In this document: piece by piece, positions 1 to 8,254 of the stretch
Position numbering within the stretch: position 1 is the first letter of the stretch
Layout of the letters: each line of letters begins with the position of its first letter
Source: CAMTUW01 sp947085035
GTDB lineage: Bacteria; Actinomycetota; Coriobacteriia; Anaerosomatales; PHET01
Direction of reading: 5' to 3'
DNA: 64,000 nt
Assembly (NCBI GenBank): GCA_947085035.1
Contig: CAMTUW010000001.1
Coordinates: 90,413 to 154,412, forward strand
Position numbers and translations under genes: made by a program
The notes under the pieces: model-generated
What the model was told of the DNA's origin: nothing
Seen by the model: the letters and a program-made list of their open reading frames with translations, nothing else
Databases searched by the model: none

Positions 1-363
1 AACATCTGGGAGGCGACCCATCCCTACCCCGACGGCACGAACCCGTCCTCCAGGGGATTCATCTTCCCGGTCGTCGAGTACGGGCGCGGCGAAGGCAGAT
101 CCGTGACCGGAGGATACGTCTATCGGGGCAGTGCGTATCCCGAACTCGACGGCGTGTACCTGTACGCCGACTACGTCGACGGATGGGTCGCAGGGCTGCG
201 CCTCGATGCTTCCGTCGGCGGTGACCCCGATGCCGTCCGTGAGGAGCGCGTACTGGCGCGCAACGTGGGCAACCCGTCGAGTTTCGGCGAGGACGCCGAC
301 GGGGAGCTCTACCTCGTCGACCACGGCGGTACCGTCTACCGCATCGAGGCCCGTCTGCGCTGA
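1..363 (+). CDS. PQQ-dependent sugar dehydrogenase, C-terminal part (partial)
   Basis: The reading frame is open from the first base and ends with TGA at 361-363, so only the last 120 residues are present. The sequence has the end of a six-bladed glucose/sorbosone dehydrogenase propeller: GGYVYRG, then YPELDGVYLYADY, then a G-W-V segment, then SFGEDADGELYLVDHGG near the C-terminus. In this family these blades bind PQQ and calcium and oxidise sugars, usually outside the membrane. The N-terminus, any signal peptide and the catalytic His lie outside the window. The family call is firm; the substrate cannot be told. Confidence 0.85.
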   Translation, partial: NIWEATHPYPDGTNPSSRGFIFPVVEYGRGEGRSVTGGYVYRGSAYPELDGVYLYADYVDGWVAGLRLDASVGGDPDAVREERVLARNVGNPSSFGEDADGELYLVDHGGTVYRIEARLR

Positions 364-376
364 GCGCAGTGCAACA

Positions 377-1405
377 CTACGGAGCCAGCGCGTTGACGAG
401 CGCCTCGGCGTCGTCTACCTGCGTGTCCCACGAACACACCCAGCGCACCTCGTGCATGCCGGGCGCGGCGCCCGTCGCCCACGTGTGGAAATGGAAACGC
501 TCCTGAAGCGACGCCACCGTCTCTGATCTCAGCAGGGCGAACACCTCGTTGGCCTGCGGCTGCTGCGTGAGCGTCACCCCGCGCTCACGCGCCGAGCGAG
601 CAAGAAGCTGGGCCATCGCGTTGGCGTGAAGCGCACACTCCAACCACAGGTCGCCGTCGTACATCGCGATGAACTGCGCCGCGATGAAACGCATCTTGCT
701 CGCGAGCTGCGCGAGCTGCTTGCGAGCGAAGACGAGCTCGCGCGTGCGCGCCTCACCGAACACCACCACCGCCTCGCCAGCCACCATGCCGTTCTTCGTG
801 CCGCCCAACGACAGCAGATCGACGCCCGCGTCCACGGTGATCTCGCGAAGACCGCACTCAGAAGCGGCGGCGGCGTTGGCGAGTCGAGCGCCGTCCACGT
901 GCAGGAGCATCCCGTGCGCGTGGGCGATCTCTCCGAGCGCCCGAAGCTCGACCGGCGAGTAGACGGTGCCCAGTTCGCTCACGTTGCTCACGCTGATGAC
1001 CCTGGGCTGGGCCGCATGCTCGAATCCGAGGACGGACAGGTGCGGTTCGACCAGCGCGGGCGTGAGCTTCCCGTCGGGGGCGGGAACCGGGATCAGCTTG
1101 ACACCTGCGAGACGCTCAGGCGCCGCCGCTTCGTCGCAGTTGATGTGCGCTGTGGTGGCGCAGATCACCGAGTGCCACGGACGACACACCGAGGCAAGCG
1201 CTGCGCAGTTGGCTCCTGTGCCGTTGAAGGTGAACGCGATGTCGCACTCCTCGCCCAGATGATGCTTCAGGATGTCGACGGCGCGCCGGGTCCAGGGATC
1301 ATCGCCGTACGCATGCGCATGTCCCGCGTTCGCATCGGCCATAGCCGCGAGAACCGCCGGATGCGCAGGAGAGTGGTTGTCGCTACCGAAGCCTCGCCAA
1401 CTCAT
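377..1405 (-). CDS. ltaE: low-specificity threonine aldolase (beta-eliminating lyase family)
   Basis: A 342-residue PLP enzyme of fold type I, the usual length for threonine aldolase. It begins GFGSDNHSPAHP, a variant of the usual FRSDT start. It has a VDGARLANAAA segment (the Asp that contacts the PLP ring nitrogen) and SLGGTKNG, whose Lys should form the Schiff base. The expected reaction is cleavage of L-threonine or L-allo-threonine to glycine and acetaldehyde. Its ATG overlaps the stop of the upstream PLP gene by four bases, so the two are probably translated together. Related aromatic beta-eliminating lyases are a less likely alternative. Confidence 0.85.
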   Translation of the reverse strand: MSWRGFGSDNHSPAHPAVLAAMADANAGHAHAYGDDPWTRRAVDILKHHLGEECDIAFTFNGTGANCAALASVCRPWHSVICATTAHINCDEAAAPERLAGVKLIPVPAPDGKLTPALVEPHLSVLGFEHAAQPRVISVSNVSELGTVYSPVELRALGEIAHAHGMLLHVDGARLANAAAASECGLREITVDAGVDLLSLGGTKNGMVAGEAVVVFGEARTRELVFARKQLAQLASKMRFIAAQFIAMYDGDLWLECALHANAMAQLLARSARERGVTLTQQPQANEVFALLRSETVASLQERFHFHTWATGAAPGMHEVRWVCSWDTQVDDAEALVNALAP

Positions 1406-2499
1406 GGGGTGGCTCCTTCCTCAAACGCCTCAACCGTTGCCGGATACAGCCGATCGCACTCCTCGACGTAGACGCGCACCACATCCGGCAGTGCCTGGTC
1501 ACGACCGCGCGGGGGCAGAGGCGCCGAGCTGTAGGTGTTCCAGAACACGACGCGCTCTCCTGCGAGACGCCCTGCGCGGGCGTCATCGAGCAGCGCTGCG
1601 AACGCCTTGCCGGTGTAGGTCGTCTCCAGGGCGATCCCGGCGTCGCGCGCGGCGCTGACCGCACGAACCGTCTCCGGCGTGGCCACACCGTAGCCGGGTC
1701 CGGCGTACTCCTCGCGAAGGGTGAAGGGCAGGTCCTCGAAGTGCAAGGTCGGAAACGAGGGGGCGAGACCGCTCAGCAGCTCAATGGTTCTGTCGCAGAG
1801 TTCGCGAGCGATCTCGACGTTGCAGATCTCGGTGGGCGTCACGCGCACAGCCTCGACGCGAGTTGGTGCGCCTGCGGCTGCGAAGCCGATGGCGAGGCCG
1901 ATCGCAGTCCCCAAGGTGCCGGCCGCGACGTAGACGCGGTTGGGAGGATGGCCCGCCCCGGCATCCTCAAGAAGCTCGAACGCGGCATTCACGTAAGCCA
2001 CCGCACCGAGCGCGTTCGTGCCCCCCATCGGAATCACCGCCGGCTCGATGGTGTCGCGCACCGTGAGCTCCCGCAACACGCGTACCGCCTCGCGCCGACC
2101 ATCCCAGCCCGCGATGGGGTGGATCGCGGTACCCAGCCATGCGTGGGCCCGCAGCGTGCGTGCGACGAAAGGGCCGGGCGGTTGCGGCGAGAGCACGACG
2201 TGCGGCTCGAGCCCCAGGGCGAATGCGTGAACGGCAGTCGCGAGCGCGTGGTTCGAGCCGTACGCTCCGAAGGTCACGACGGCCTTGCGGCCCTCCGCCA
2301 GCGCACCGCCCAGCAAGAGCTCCAGCTTGCGCGCCTTATTGCCGCCGTACGCGGCGCTTGTGAGGTCGTCTCGCTTGGTGTACAGCGAGCCCACCTCGGC
2401 GTCGACCCTCAGGGGCTCCAGAACCGTTGGCAGGTCACAGATCGCGACCCAGGGCAGCATCGCGACACCGCCGTAGCGCTCAGCGAGCATCAACACCAC
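1402..2499 (-). CDS. D-cysteine desulfhydrase / ACC deaminase family PLP enzyme
   Basis: About 365 residues of a fold type II PLP enzyme. YTKRDDL followed by YGGNKARKLE gives the Lys that binds PLP, and TFGAYGSNHALA is the substrate loop. The family covers D-cysteine desulfhydrase (D-cysteine to pyruvate, ammonia and sulfide) and ACC deaminase; the residues that separate them cannot be assigned with certainty here. The start is ambiguous: GTG 2499, GTG 2496 and ATG 2490 all follow a GAGGAGGGG ribosome site, and GTG 2496 has the best spacing. The gene is the first of a two-gene operon with the threonine aldolase. Confidence 0.8.
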   Translation of the reverse strand: MVLMLAERYGGVAMLPWVAICDLPTVLEPLRVDAEVGSLYTKRDDLTSAAYGGNKARKLELLLGGALAEGRKAVVTFGAYGSNHALATAVHAFALGLEPHVVLSPQPPGPFVARTLRAHAWLGTAIHPIAGWDGRREAVRVLRELTVRDTIEPAVIPMGGTNALGAVAYVNAAFELLEDAGAGHPPNRVYVAAGTLGTAIGLAIGFAAAGAPTRVEAVRVTPTEICNVEIARELCDRTIELLSGLAPSFPTLHFEDLPFTLREEYAGPGYGVATPETVRAVSAARDAGIALETTYTGKAFAALLDDARAGRLAGERVVFWNTYSSAPLPPRGRDQALPDVVRVYVEECDRLYPATVEAFEEGATP

Positions 2500-2563
2500 G
2501 CACCCCTCCTCGGTTGAATGTGATCCACCCTACCACGGCATCCGCCGCACTCGCGTCGCGTCC

Positions 2564-2591
2564 TTGCGCGAGCGTACACACGCGCTACGAT
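2564..2591 (+). promoter_or_regulatory. candidate promoter of the HD-domain gene
   Basis: TTGCGC at 2564-2569 and TACGAT at 2586-2591 are separated by 16 bases. They lie about 50 bases upstream of the start codon at 2640. The match is seen by eye only. Confidence 0.4.
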
Positions 2592-2639
2592 ACCCTCTGA
2601 ACACCTGACTGCCCTCGGACTCGACTCGGGAGAAACCTC

Positions 2640-3563
2640 ATGCGAACTCAGCGACACGGAAACGTGCTGGCCGCCGAACCACTGGTCCTCCTCGTCTTGG
2701 TCGCCGCCACCGCGTTCGCGATCCTCGTCGCCGTCGACAAGATGGCGTTTCTGAGCTTCTATCAGCTCCCGGTGCTGATCGCGGCGTACTTCCTCGGTCG
2801 CCGACAAGGAGTGATGATCGCCGTGGCCGCCGTGCTGATGGTCGGCATCTACGCGGCGATGAACCCCTCCGTCTTCGAGCCTCCGCCAGGCCGTGGTCCC
2901 GGTGTGGCGCTCTTCATCTGGGGGGCTTTCACCGTGGTCACGGCCTACGTCGTGGGGACCTTATACGAGGCGAAGGCCGCCGTCAGCACCGAACTGCGCA
3001 CCGCGTATGCGGGCCTCGTCGACGTTCTCTCGGAACTGGTGGACGCGGTCGATCAGTACGCGGAGAGCCATTCGGCGCGTGTCGCGAAGATGGCGGCGCG
3101 GATAGGCGTAGCGATGAACCTGCCGGTCGACGAGATCGAAGACGTGCGCGTGGCGGGCCTCCTGCACGACTTGCACAAGACCGGCGTCGCGAACGCCGTG
3201 TTGCGCAAGGCTTCCGCCGCCAACGGTGACGGCGGCGAGACAGCTTCGGGGGTCGCGGTCGCGAGGCGCGTGGGCGGCGACACCGGAGGCCTGCTCAAGA
3301 ACGTGGTTCCACTCATCGAGATGTGCGCCGAGCGTTTCGACGGCAGCGGTCCCGCAGGCTTGGGCGGGGTCGCCATCCCGCGCGGAACGCGAATCCTCTG
3401 CGTCGCGGATGCCTGGGACCAACTGGTCGCGCACAGGCCTCACGGCAGAGGGCTCACTCCGCCGGAGGCCCTGATGGAGATCGAGCGCGACTCCGGATTG
3501 CGCTTCGATCCAACGGTGGTCGACGCCCTCATCCTCGCAGCGGAGTCTCAGGACCCGTCGTAG
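2640..3563 (+). CDS. membrane-anchored HD-domain protein with degenerate GYP region
   Basis: A 307-residue protein. Residues about 10-110 hold three or four membrane helices without a recognised sensor domain. The rest is an HD-GYP-like phosphohydrolase: HSARV, then LLHDLHKTGV (the HD pair), then ERFDGSGPAGLGG where active HD-GYP proteins have HHE-DGSGYP. The paired histidines and the GYP triplet are absent, so cyclic-di-GMP hydrolysis is doubtful and a sensory or protein-binding role is possible. GGGAGAAACCTC supplies the ribosome site before ATG 2640. The gene stands alone, divergent from the PLP operon and convergent with rsgA. Confidence 0.8.
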   Translation: MRTQRHGNVLAAEPLVLLVLVAATAFAILVAVDKMAFLSFYQLPVLIAAYFLGRRQGVMIAVAAVLMVGIYAAMNPSVFEPPPGRGPGVALFIWGAFTVVTAYVVGTLYEAKAAVSTELRTAYAGLVDVLSELVDAVDQYAESHSARVAKMAARIGVAMNLPVDEIEDVRVAGLLHDLHKTGVANAVLRKASAANGDGGETASGVAVARRVGGDTGGLLKNVVPLIEMCAERFDGSGPAGLGGVAIPRGTRILCVADAWDQLVAHRPHGRGLTPPEALMEIERDSGLRFDPTVVDALILAAESQDPS

Positions 3564-3593
3564 CGGCGACACGGATCAGTAGCCTGCTTCCTG

Positions 3594-4703
3594 CTACTGG
3601 CCTTTGCGCTTGGATTCAGTGCGGTAGAAACGCTTCGCCGCCTTGCTGATGATGCGCGCGGCCTGTTCGCCGGAGCGCCACGCCTTCTCGTCGCGGCGAC
3701 GAGCGACTTCGGCCAGTTCATCCGTCAACCGACGATAACTATCGAGTCTGCGAAGCGCGAGATTACCCGCTTCGGCCGCAGCCACTACCGCACATCCGGG
3801 CTCCTCTTCGTGGCCGCAATCGCGAAAACGGCAGCTCACGGCAAACGCTTCGATATCCGGGAACGCCGCGGCGAGCCCGTCTTCGGCGTCCCACAGACCG
3901 ATGGCACGCATGCCCGGCGTATCGATCAGCACCCCACCCCCTGGCAATATCACGAGCTCACGCGCCACCGTCGTGTGTCGGCCCTTGTCGTCGCCCTCAC
4001 GGACGGCAGCAGTCGGCAACGCCTCGTTACCCACGAGGTAGTTGATGAGAGTGGACTTGCCCACTCCCGAGCTGCCCAGAAGCGCGGCGGTCGAACTCGG
4101 CGGCACGGCGGCGCGCACCTCGTCGACTCCCTCCCCAGTGACCGCGCTCACGACGATGACGTCCACGCCGAGCGCGACCTCCTCGGCAATTCTGCGCTGC
4201 TCTTCGTACTCGCGGTTGAGGTCGGACTTCGTGAGCACGACGACCGGGCGGGCACCGCTCTCCCATGCCATGACAAGCTCTCGTTCGAGACGAGATACGT
4301 TGAGGCCGCCGCCCGAAAGTGACTGCACCACGAACACAACGTCGACGTTGGCGATGAGTACCTGCTCGCCTGTCTCCTCGCCCGGGTCCTTGCGCGAGAA
4401 AGCTCCGTGTCGCGGCAGGATCGCCTCGATGATCGGCATCTCGTGACCTTCGGGGCGGGCCAGCGCGACCCAGTCACCCACGACCGCCCTGCTCATCGAG
4501 GTATCAGCCGACTTGACGAGGTGGATCGCCGGCTCAGCGCGCTCGAAACCGCGCGCGCTCGCCACAAGCGGCAGTCCACGGTCGACCCGGGCAACCCGAG
4601 CAGGCTCGAAACCCTGTTCGACAAACGACGCGAAGAACGCCGTCTCGCGATCAGAGAAGCCCAGCCGACCAAGGTCCCAAAGCTGTGTGGATTCCTTACT
4701 CAT
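3594..4703 (-). CDS. rsgA: small ribosomal subunit biogenesis GTPase RsgA
   Basis: A 369-residue circularly permuted GTPase that acts late in 30S maturation. Motif order is G4 (LTKSDL), then G1 (GSSGVGKSTL), then G3 (DTPGM), which is the RsgA signature. An OB-fold precedes it, and the C-terminal zinc site reads CRFRDCGHEEEPGC. ATG 4703 was chosen because a longer frame to 4826 would run 88 bases into metW. TATCCT lies seven bases upstream of this ATG and no ribosome site is obvious, so a leaderless transcript is possible. The gene follows metW after 35 bases and may also be read through from the met operon. Confidence 0.95.
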   Translation of the reverse strand: MSKESTQLWDLGRLGFSDRETAFFASFVEQGFEPARVARVDRGLPLVASARGFERAEPAIHLVKSADTSMSRAVVGDWVALARPEGHEMPIIEAILPRHGAFSRKDPGEETGEQVLIANVDVVFVVQSLSGGGLNVSRLERELVMAWESGARPVVVLTKSDLNREYEEQRRIAEEVALGVDVIVVSAVTGEGVDEVRAAVPPSSTAALLGSSGVGKSTLINYLVGNEALPTAAVREGDDKGRHTTVARELVILPGGGVLIDTPGMRAIGLWDAEDGLAAAFPDIEAFAVSCRFRDCGHEEEPGCAVVAAAEAGNLALRRLDSYRRLTDELAEVARRRDEKAWRSGEQAARIISKAAKRFYRTESKRKGQ

Positions 4704-4738
4704 CGATGACAGGATACCCCGAGAGTCGGAACCGGCCG

Positions 4739-5362
4739 CTATCCGGCGCGTCGAATCACTGTCACGGCCGTATCTGCGAGCAGGTTCGGCAACACCTTCA
4801 CCCGCTGGATCTCCGAGCGATGCCATCCCTCTGTGAGCAACGCGATCTCACGTTCGATCTCGCCTCCGTTCGCGGTGACGAAGTCCCGGAAATCGTGGAT
4901 GGTCGTGTGGTGGATGTTCGGGGTGTCGTACCAACTGAACGGAATCGATCGAGAGACGGGCATCCGTCCGCGCAGGGCGAGATACCCTCGCACCTTCCAG
5001 TGACCGAAGTTGGGAAACGAGATCACGCCCCGCTTGCCCACTCGCAGCATCTCCCGGAGAACGAACGCGGGCCGACGCACGACCTGCAGCGTCTGCGAGA
5101 GCACCACGACGTCAAAACTCTCGTCGGGGTATCCCGAGAGCCCGACGTCGAGATCCGCCTCGACTACCGACAGTCCGCAGGTCAGCGCGGCTGCGATATC
5201 TGCGTGGTCGAGCTCGACGCCGCGCACGGTACAACCGCGCTCGTCGCGCAGGTGCGCGATCAGGGAACCGTCGGCACAGCCCAGATCGAGCACTCGACTT
5301 CCCTCCGGCACGATCTCGGTGATAAGTCGCAGGTCAGCGCGCAAGAAGTCAGCAGGCGTCAT
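4739..5362 (-). CDS. metW: methionine biosynthesis protein MetW
   Basis: A 207-residue methyltransferase-fold protein. It shows VLDLGCADGSLI (SAM-type glycine loop), then the MetW-typical stretches QTLQVVRRP, ISFPNFGHWKVR and DTPNIHHTTI. MetW is found next to metX and is needed for homoserine acetyl- or succinyltransferase activity in several bacteria; its exact chemistry is not settled. The ATG overlaps the metX stop (ATGA), which supports a MetX-MetW functional pair. Confidence 0.95.
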   Translation of the reverse strand: MTPADFLRADLRLITEIVPEGSRVLDLGCADGSLIAHLRDERGCTVRGVELDHADIAAALTCGLSVVEADLDVGLSGYPDESFDVVVLSQTLQVVRRPAFVLREMLRVGKRGVISFPNFGHWKVRGYLALRGRMPVSRSIPFSWYDTPNIHHTTIHDFRDFVTANGGEIEREIALLTEGWHRSEIQRVKVLPNLLADTAVTVIRRAG

Positions 5363-6633
5363 CGCGAAACCACCTCTGTGCGTGCGCGTTCGTCCACAAG
5401 CGCTCGCTGCAGGAACGGCACGATGAAGCGGTACTGCGCTTCCGGCTCCAGCAGGAAGGCGTCATGACCGTACGGAGAGATTATCTCGGCGAAACTCACC
5501 TCAGCGCCGGTGGACTGGAGCGCCTCGACGATCTGACGTGACTGGTATGTGGGAAAGAGCCAGTCACTCGAGAACGACATGACCAGATAGCGCGCCGAGG
5601 TGTCAGCCAAGGCGTCCGACAGCGACGCGGAGTCACCGCACAGGTCGAAGTAGTCCATCGCCTTCGTCATGTAAAGATACGTGTTCGAGTCGAACCGCTC
5701 GGTGAACCGCTTGCCTTGGTAGGCCAGGTAGCTCTCTACCTCGAACTCCGTCTCGAACCGATACGCGAACTCGTCGCGGCCCTGCAGCCGACGGCCGAAC
5801 TTCTCGTGCATCGACTCGTCGGAGAGGTATGTGATGTGGCCGATCATGCGCGCGACCGCCAGGCCGTGACTCGGGCCTGTGGCGTTCGAGTAGTAGCGAC
5901 CTCCCGCGAACGCGGGGTCGCCGAGGATCGCCGCACGGCCCACCTCGTTGAACGCGATCGCCTGGGCGGCCAGACGCCACGTCGTCGCGATGGCGACGCA
6001 GGTCGCCACACGCTGTGGATAGCGCTTCGTCCACGCGAGAGCCTGCATGCCGCCCATCGAGCCGCCAGCGACCGCGAGCAGGCGCTCTATGCCAAGCGCG
6101 TCGAGCACTCGTACCTGGACGTCGACCATGTCTTCGATGGTGACGACCGGGAACTCCAGTGCGTAGGGCTCTTTCGTGCCCGGATCGACGCTCCCCGGGC
6201 CGGTCGACCCCGAGCACCCCCCCAACACGTTGACGCAGACCACGAAGTAGCGATCCGTGTCGAAAGCCTTGCCGGGACCCACGAACGGATCCCACCAGCC
6301 GGGCCTGATCGACGTCTCAGGCGCGGAGTCCGGGTCACCCGTCGCGAGTTCAACGGGGGCCCAACTGACGCCTGCTTCAGGCGTCCACCCGGCAGCGCGC
6401 GCCTCTGTTTCACGCCAGCCGGCGACGTGAGCGTCACCGGAAAGCGCGTGGCACAGCAGGATCGCATTGTCCCGCTCTGGCGAGAGGGTGCCGAGAGTCT
6501 CGTAGGCCACTTCAACGAGTGGGAGAACCGCTCCCGAGGAAAGCGCCACATCCGTGAGGGTGAGTGAGCGCGCGGGAACGACGCCGGCGCTGCCGACGTC
6601 GTTCCACGGTTCGCTCGCGTGTGTCTCCGCCAC
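5359..6633 (-). CDS. metX: homoserine O-acetyltransferase MetX
   Basis: An alpha/beta-hydrolase-fold acyltransferase that activates L-homoserine with an acyl-CoA, the first committed step towards methionine. The nucleophile elbow is GGSMGGMQAL, the catalytic Asp is in SSDWLFP and the His is in GHDAF. An early CHALSGDAH segment belongs to the oxyanion region. GTG 6633 gives 424 residues and begins four bases after the metY stop; a longer frame to 6699 would overlap metY. The N-terminus is about 30-40 residues longer than usual, so a later start remains possible. Acetyl versus succinyl specificity cannot be read safely by eye. Confidence 0.93.
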   Translation of the reverse strand: MAETHASEPWNDVGSAGVVPARSLTLTDVALSSGAVLPLVEVAYETLGTLSPERDNAILLCHALSGDAHVAGWRETEARAAGWTPEAGVSWAPVELATGDPDSAPETSIRPGWWDPFVGPGKAFDTDRYFVVCVNVLGGCSGSTGPGSVDPGTKEPYALEFPVVTIEDMVDVQVRVLDALGIERLLAVAGGSMGGMQALAWTKRYPQRVATCVAIATTWRLAAQAIAFNEVGRAAILGDPAFAGGRYYSNATGPSHGLAVARMIGHITYLSDESMHEKFGRRLQGRDEFAYRFETEFEVESYLAYQGKRFTERFDSNTYLYMTKAMDYFDLCGDSASLSDALADTSARYLVMSFSSDWLFPTYQSRQIVEALQSTGAEVSFAEIISPYGHDAFLLEPEAQYRFIVPFLQRALVDERARTEVVSR

Positions 6634-6637
6634 GGTC

Positions 6638-7957
6638 TTAGGCCTGCTCCAGCGCCTGCTCGAGATCGGCGATGATGTCTGCGACATCCTCGATACCAAT
6701 GGACAGTCGTACGAAGTCCGACCCTATGCCGGCCCGCTCCAGCTCATCTTCGGAAAGCTGCGAGTGAGTGGTCGAAGCGGGGTGGATGATGAGCGATTTC
6801 GCATCACCCACATTGGCAAGGTGGCTGAAGAGCTTGACGGAGTCAATGAGCTTCTTGCCTGCCGCGAGGCCCCCCTTCACGCCGAACGCCACCACTCCAC
6901 CGTATCCGTTCGTCAGATACTTGTCGGCGTTGGCTTTCGTGGGGTGCGAGTCAAGGCCCGGGTAAGCGACCCAGTCAACCTTCGGATGGGCTTCGAGGAA
7001 ACGTGCGACCGCGAGTGCGTTGTCGCAGTGGCGCTGGACACGCAGTGAGAGCGTCTCGACTCCGAGCAGGAACTGCTGCGCGTTGAACGGCGACAGCGAG
7101 CTTCCGAAGTCACGTAGCAGATTGACCCTGGCCCGGATCGCGAACGCCACGTTGCCCAAGCCCGGGAAATCACCGAACACGTCCCAGAACTTGAGTCCGT
7201 GATAACTCTCGTCAGGCTCGATGAAGAACGGATGGCGGCCCGTACCCCAGTCGAAGTTACCTCCATCGACGAGAATGCCGCCTATGCTCGTTCCGTGACC
7301 GCCCAGCCACTTGGTGAGCGACTCGATGACGACCGCGGAGCCATGCTCGACCGGACGGCACAGGTACGGCGTCGCGAACGTGTTGTCCACGAACAGCGGA
7401 ATCCCGAAACTGCGACCCAGATCAGCGAGCCCGGCGATGTCGGGAACGTCAAGGCGGGGGTTCCCGATGGTCTCGACGAACCACGCCTTGGTGGTGGCGT
7501 CGCTTGCAGTAGCGAAGCCTTCGACGTCGGTGGTCTCGACAAAGCGCACTTCGATTCCCAGCCTGCGAAACGTGTGCAGGAAGATGTTCCACGTGCCGCC
7601 GTAAAGCGAGGTGGATGCGACTATCGAGTCGCCCACTCCGGCGACGTTCAGGAGTCCGAGGATCTCGGCGGCGTGACCCGACGAGACCGCGAGGGCCGCT
7701 GTACCCCCGTGAAGGCCCGCGATGCGCTGTTCCAGCACGTCATTCGTGGGGTTCATGATCCGCGAGTAGATGTTGCCGAACTCACGCAGGCCGAACAGTG
7801 CAGCGGCGTGATCGGTGTCGCGGAAGTTGTAGGCGACGGTCTGGTAGATCGGGACGGCGCGCGAACCGGTGGTCGGGTCGGGCGTAGCACCGGCATGGAC
7901 GGCGAGGGTGTCGAACCCGGGGGTGCGAGGCGCGTTCGCGCCAATGGAGTCGGTCAT
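6638..7957 (-). CDS. metY: O-acetylhomoserine sulfhydrylase (aminocarboxypropyltransferase) MetY
   Basis: A 439-residue Cys/Met-metabolism PLP enzyme that makes homocysteine from O-acetylhomoserine and sulfide. Key segments are YSRIMNPTNDVLEQRIA, SSGHAAEI, VDNTFATPYLCRP, and SLTKWLGGHG with the PLP lysine. ATG 7957 follows an AAAGGCGGA ribosome site; the longer frame to 8128 runs through the leader region and is rejected. It is the first enzyme gene of metY-metX-metW, so the operon encodes direct sulfhydrylation. A Met-rich leader peptide and hairpins lie just upstream. Confidence 0.95.
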   Translation of the reverse strand: MTDSIGANAPRTPGFDTLAVHAGATPDPTTGSRAVPIYQTVAYNFRDTDHAAALFGLREFGNIYSRIMNPTNDVLEQRIAGLHGGTAALAVSSGHAAEILGLLNVAGVGDSIVASTSLYGGTWNIFLHTFRRLGIEVRFVETTDVEGFATASDATTKAWFVETIGNPRLDVPDIAGLADLGRSFGIPLFVDNTFATPYLCRPVEHGSAVVIESLTKWLGGHGTSIGGILVDGGNFDWGTGRHPFFIEPDESYHGLKFWDVFGDFPGLGNVAFAIRARVNLLRDFGSSLSPFNAQQFLLGVETLSLRVQRHCDNALAVARFLEAHPKVDWVAYPGLDSHPTKANADKYLTNGYGGVVAFGVKGGLAAGKKLIDSVKLFSHLANVGDAKSLIIHPASTTHSQLSEDELERAGIGSDFVRLSIGIEDVADIIADLEQALEQA

Positions 7958-7998
7958 GATGTTCCGCCTTTCGGTTTCGTGGATGTGGGGATGATTCC

Positions 7999-8064
7999 CG
8001 ACCGCGCGCGCTAGCGGTCGCTCATTGGCCGCCCGAGTCCGACACATACGTCGAGAGACCCGGG
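7999..8064 (-). promoter_or_regulatory. two hairpins of a probable met attenuator
   Basis: In the transcript, the first hairpin pairs 8064-8057 with 8039-8032 (eight pairs, one G-U) and is extended inside by CGAC/GTCG at 8053-8050 and 8043-8040. It starts nine bases after the last codon of the Met run in the leader peptide. The second pairs CGACCGC (8020-8014) with GCGGTCG (8005-7999) and encloses the leader stop codon. No U-run follows either one, so control may act on translation or through Rho rather than by intrinsic termination. Confidence 0.55.
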
Positions 8065-8112
8065 CTGGGTCATCATCATGTCCATCATCACGAACACCGA
8101 GATGCGTACCAT
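8011..8112 (-). CDS. Met-rich leader peptide of the metY-metX-metW operon
   Basis: A 33-residue open frame beginning MVRISVFV and containing MMDMMM, five Met codons in six, at residues 9-14. The ATG at 8112 is preceded by AAGGAGGTG and, closer, GAGGA, a far better ribosome site than most genes here. It ends 53 bases before metY, and its stop codon lies in a hairpin loop. Clustered codons for the end product of the downstream pathway are the hallmark of ribosome-mediated attenuation leaders. A single Cys (residue 23) could add sensitivity to sulfur supply. The peptide itself is unlikely to have another function. The mechanism is inferred. Confidence 0.75.
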   Translation of the reverse strand: MVRISVFVMMDMMMTQPGSLDVCVGLGRPMSDR

Positions 8113-8179
8113 GATCGCTTCCTCGCACCTCCTTCCGCTGAATGATGCCCCCGAATCGGGAGCCACAAGAGTTCCGAGC

Positions 8180-8208
8180 AGTCTATCCGGCTGACGTGTA
8201 TAAAGCAA
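8180..8208 (-). promoter_or_regulatory. promoter of the met leader and operon
   Basis: On the minus strand TTGCTT (8208-8203) is followed after 17 bases by TAGACT (8185-8180). Transcription would begin near 8173, giving about 60 untranslated bases before the leader peptide. Confidence 0.6.
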
Positions 8209-8254
8209 GATGGAATTATGCACCGAGCTGTGACACCACGGAAGGAGCGTCAAC

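Noticed and set aside
7958..8254. SAM riboswitch or T-box before metY
   Set aside because: No conserved SAM-box core or T-box specifier and antiterminator sequence was recognised; the leader-peptide explanation fits better. A covariance search would settle it.
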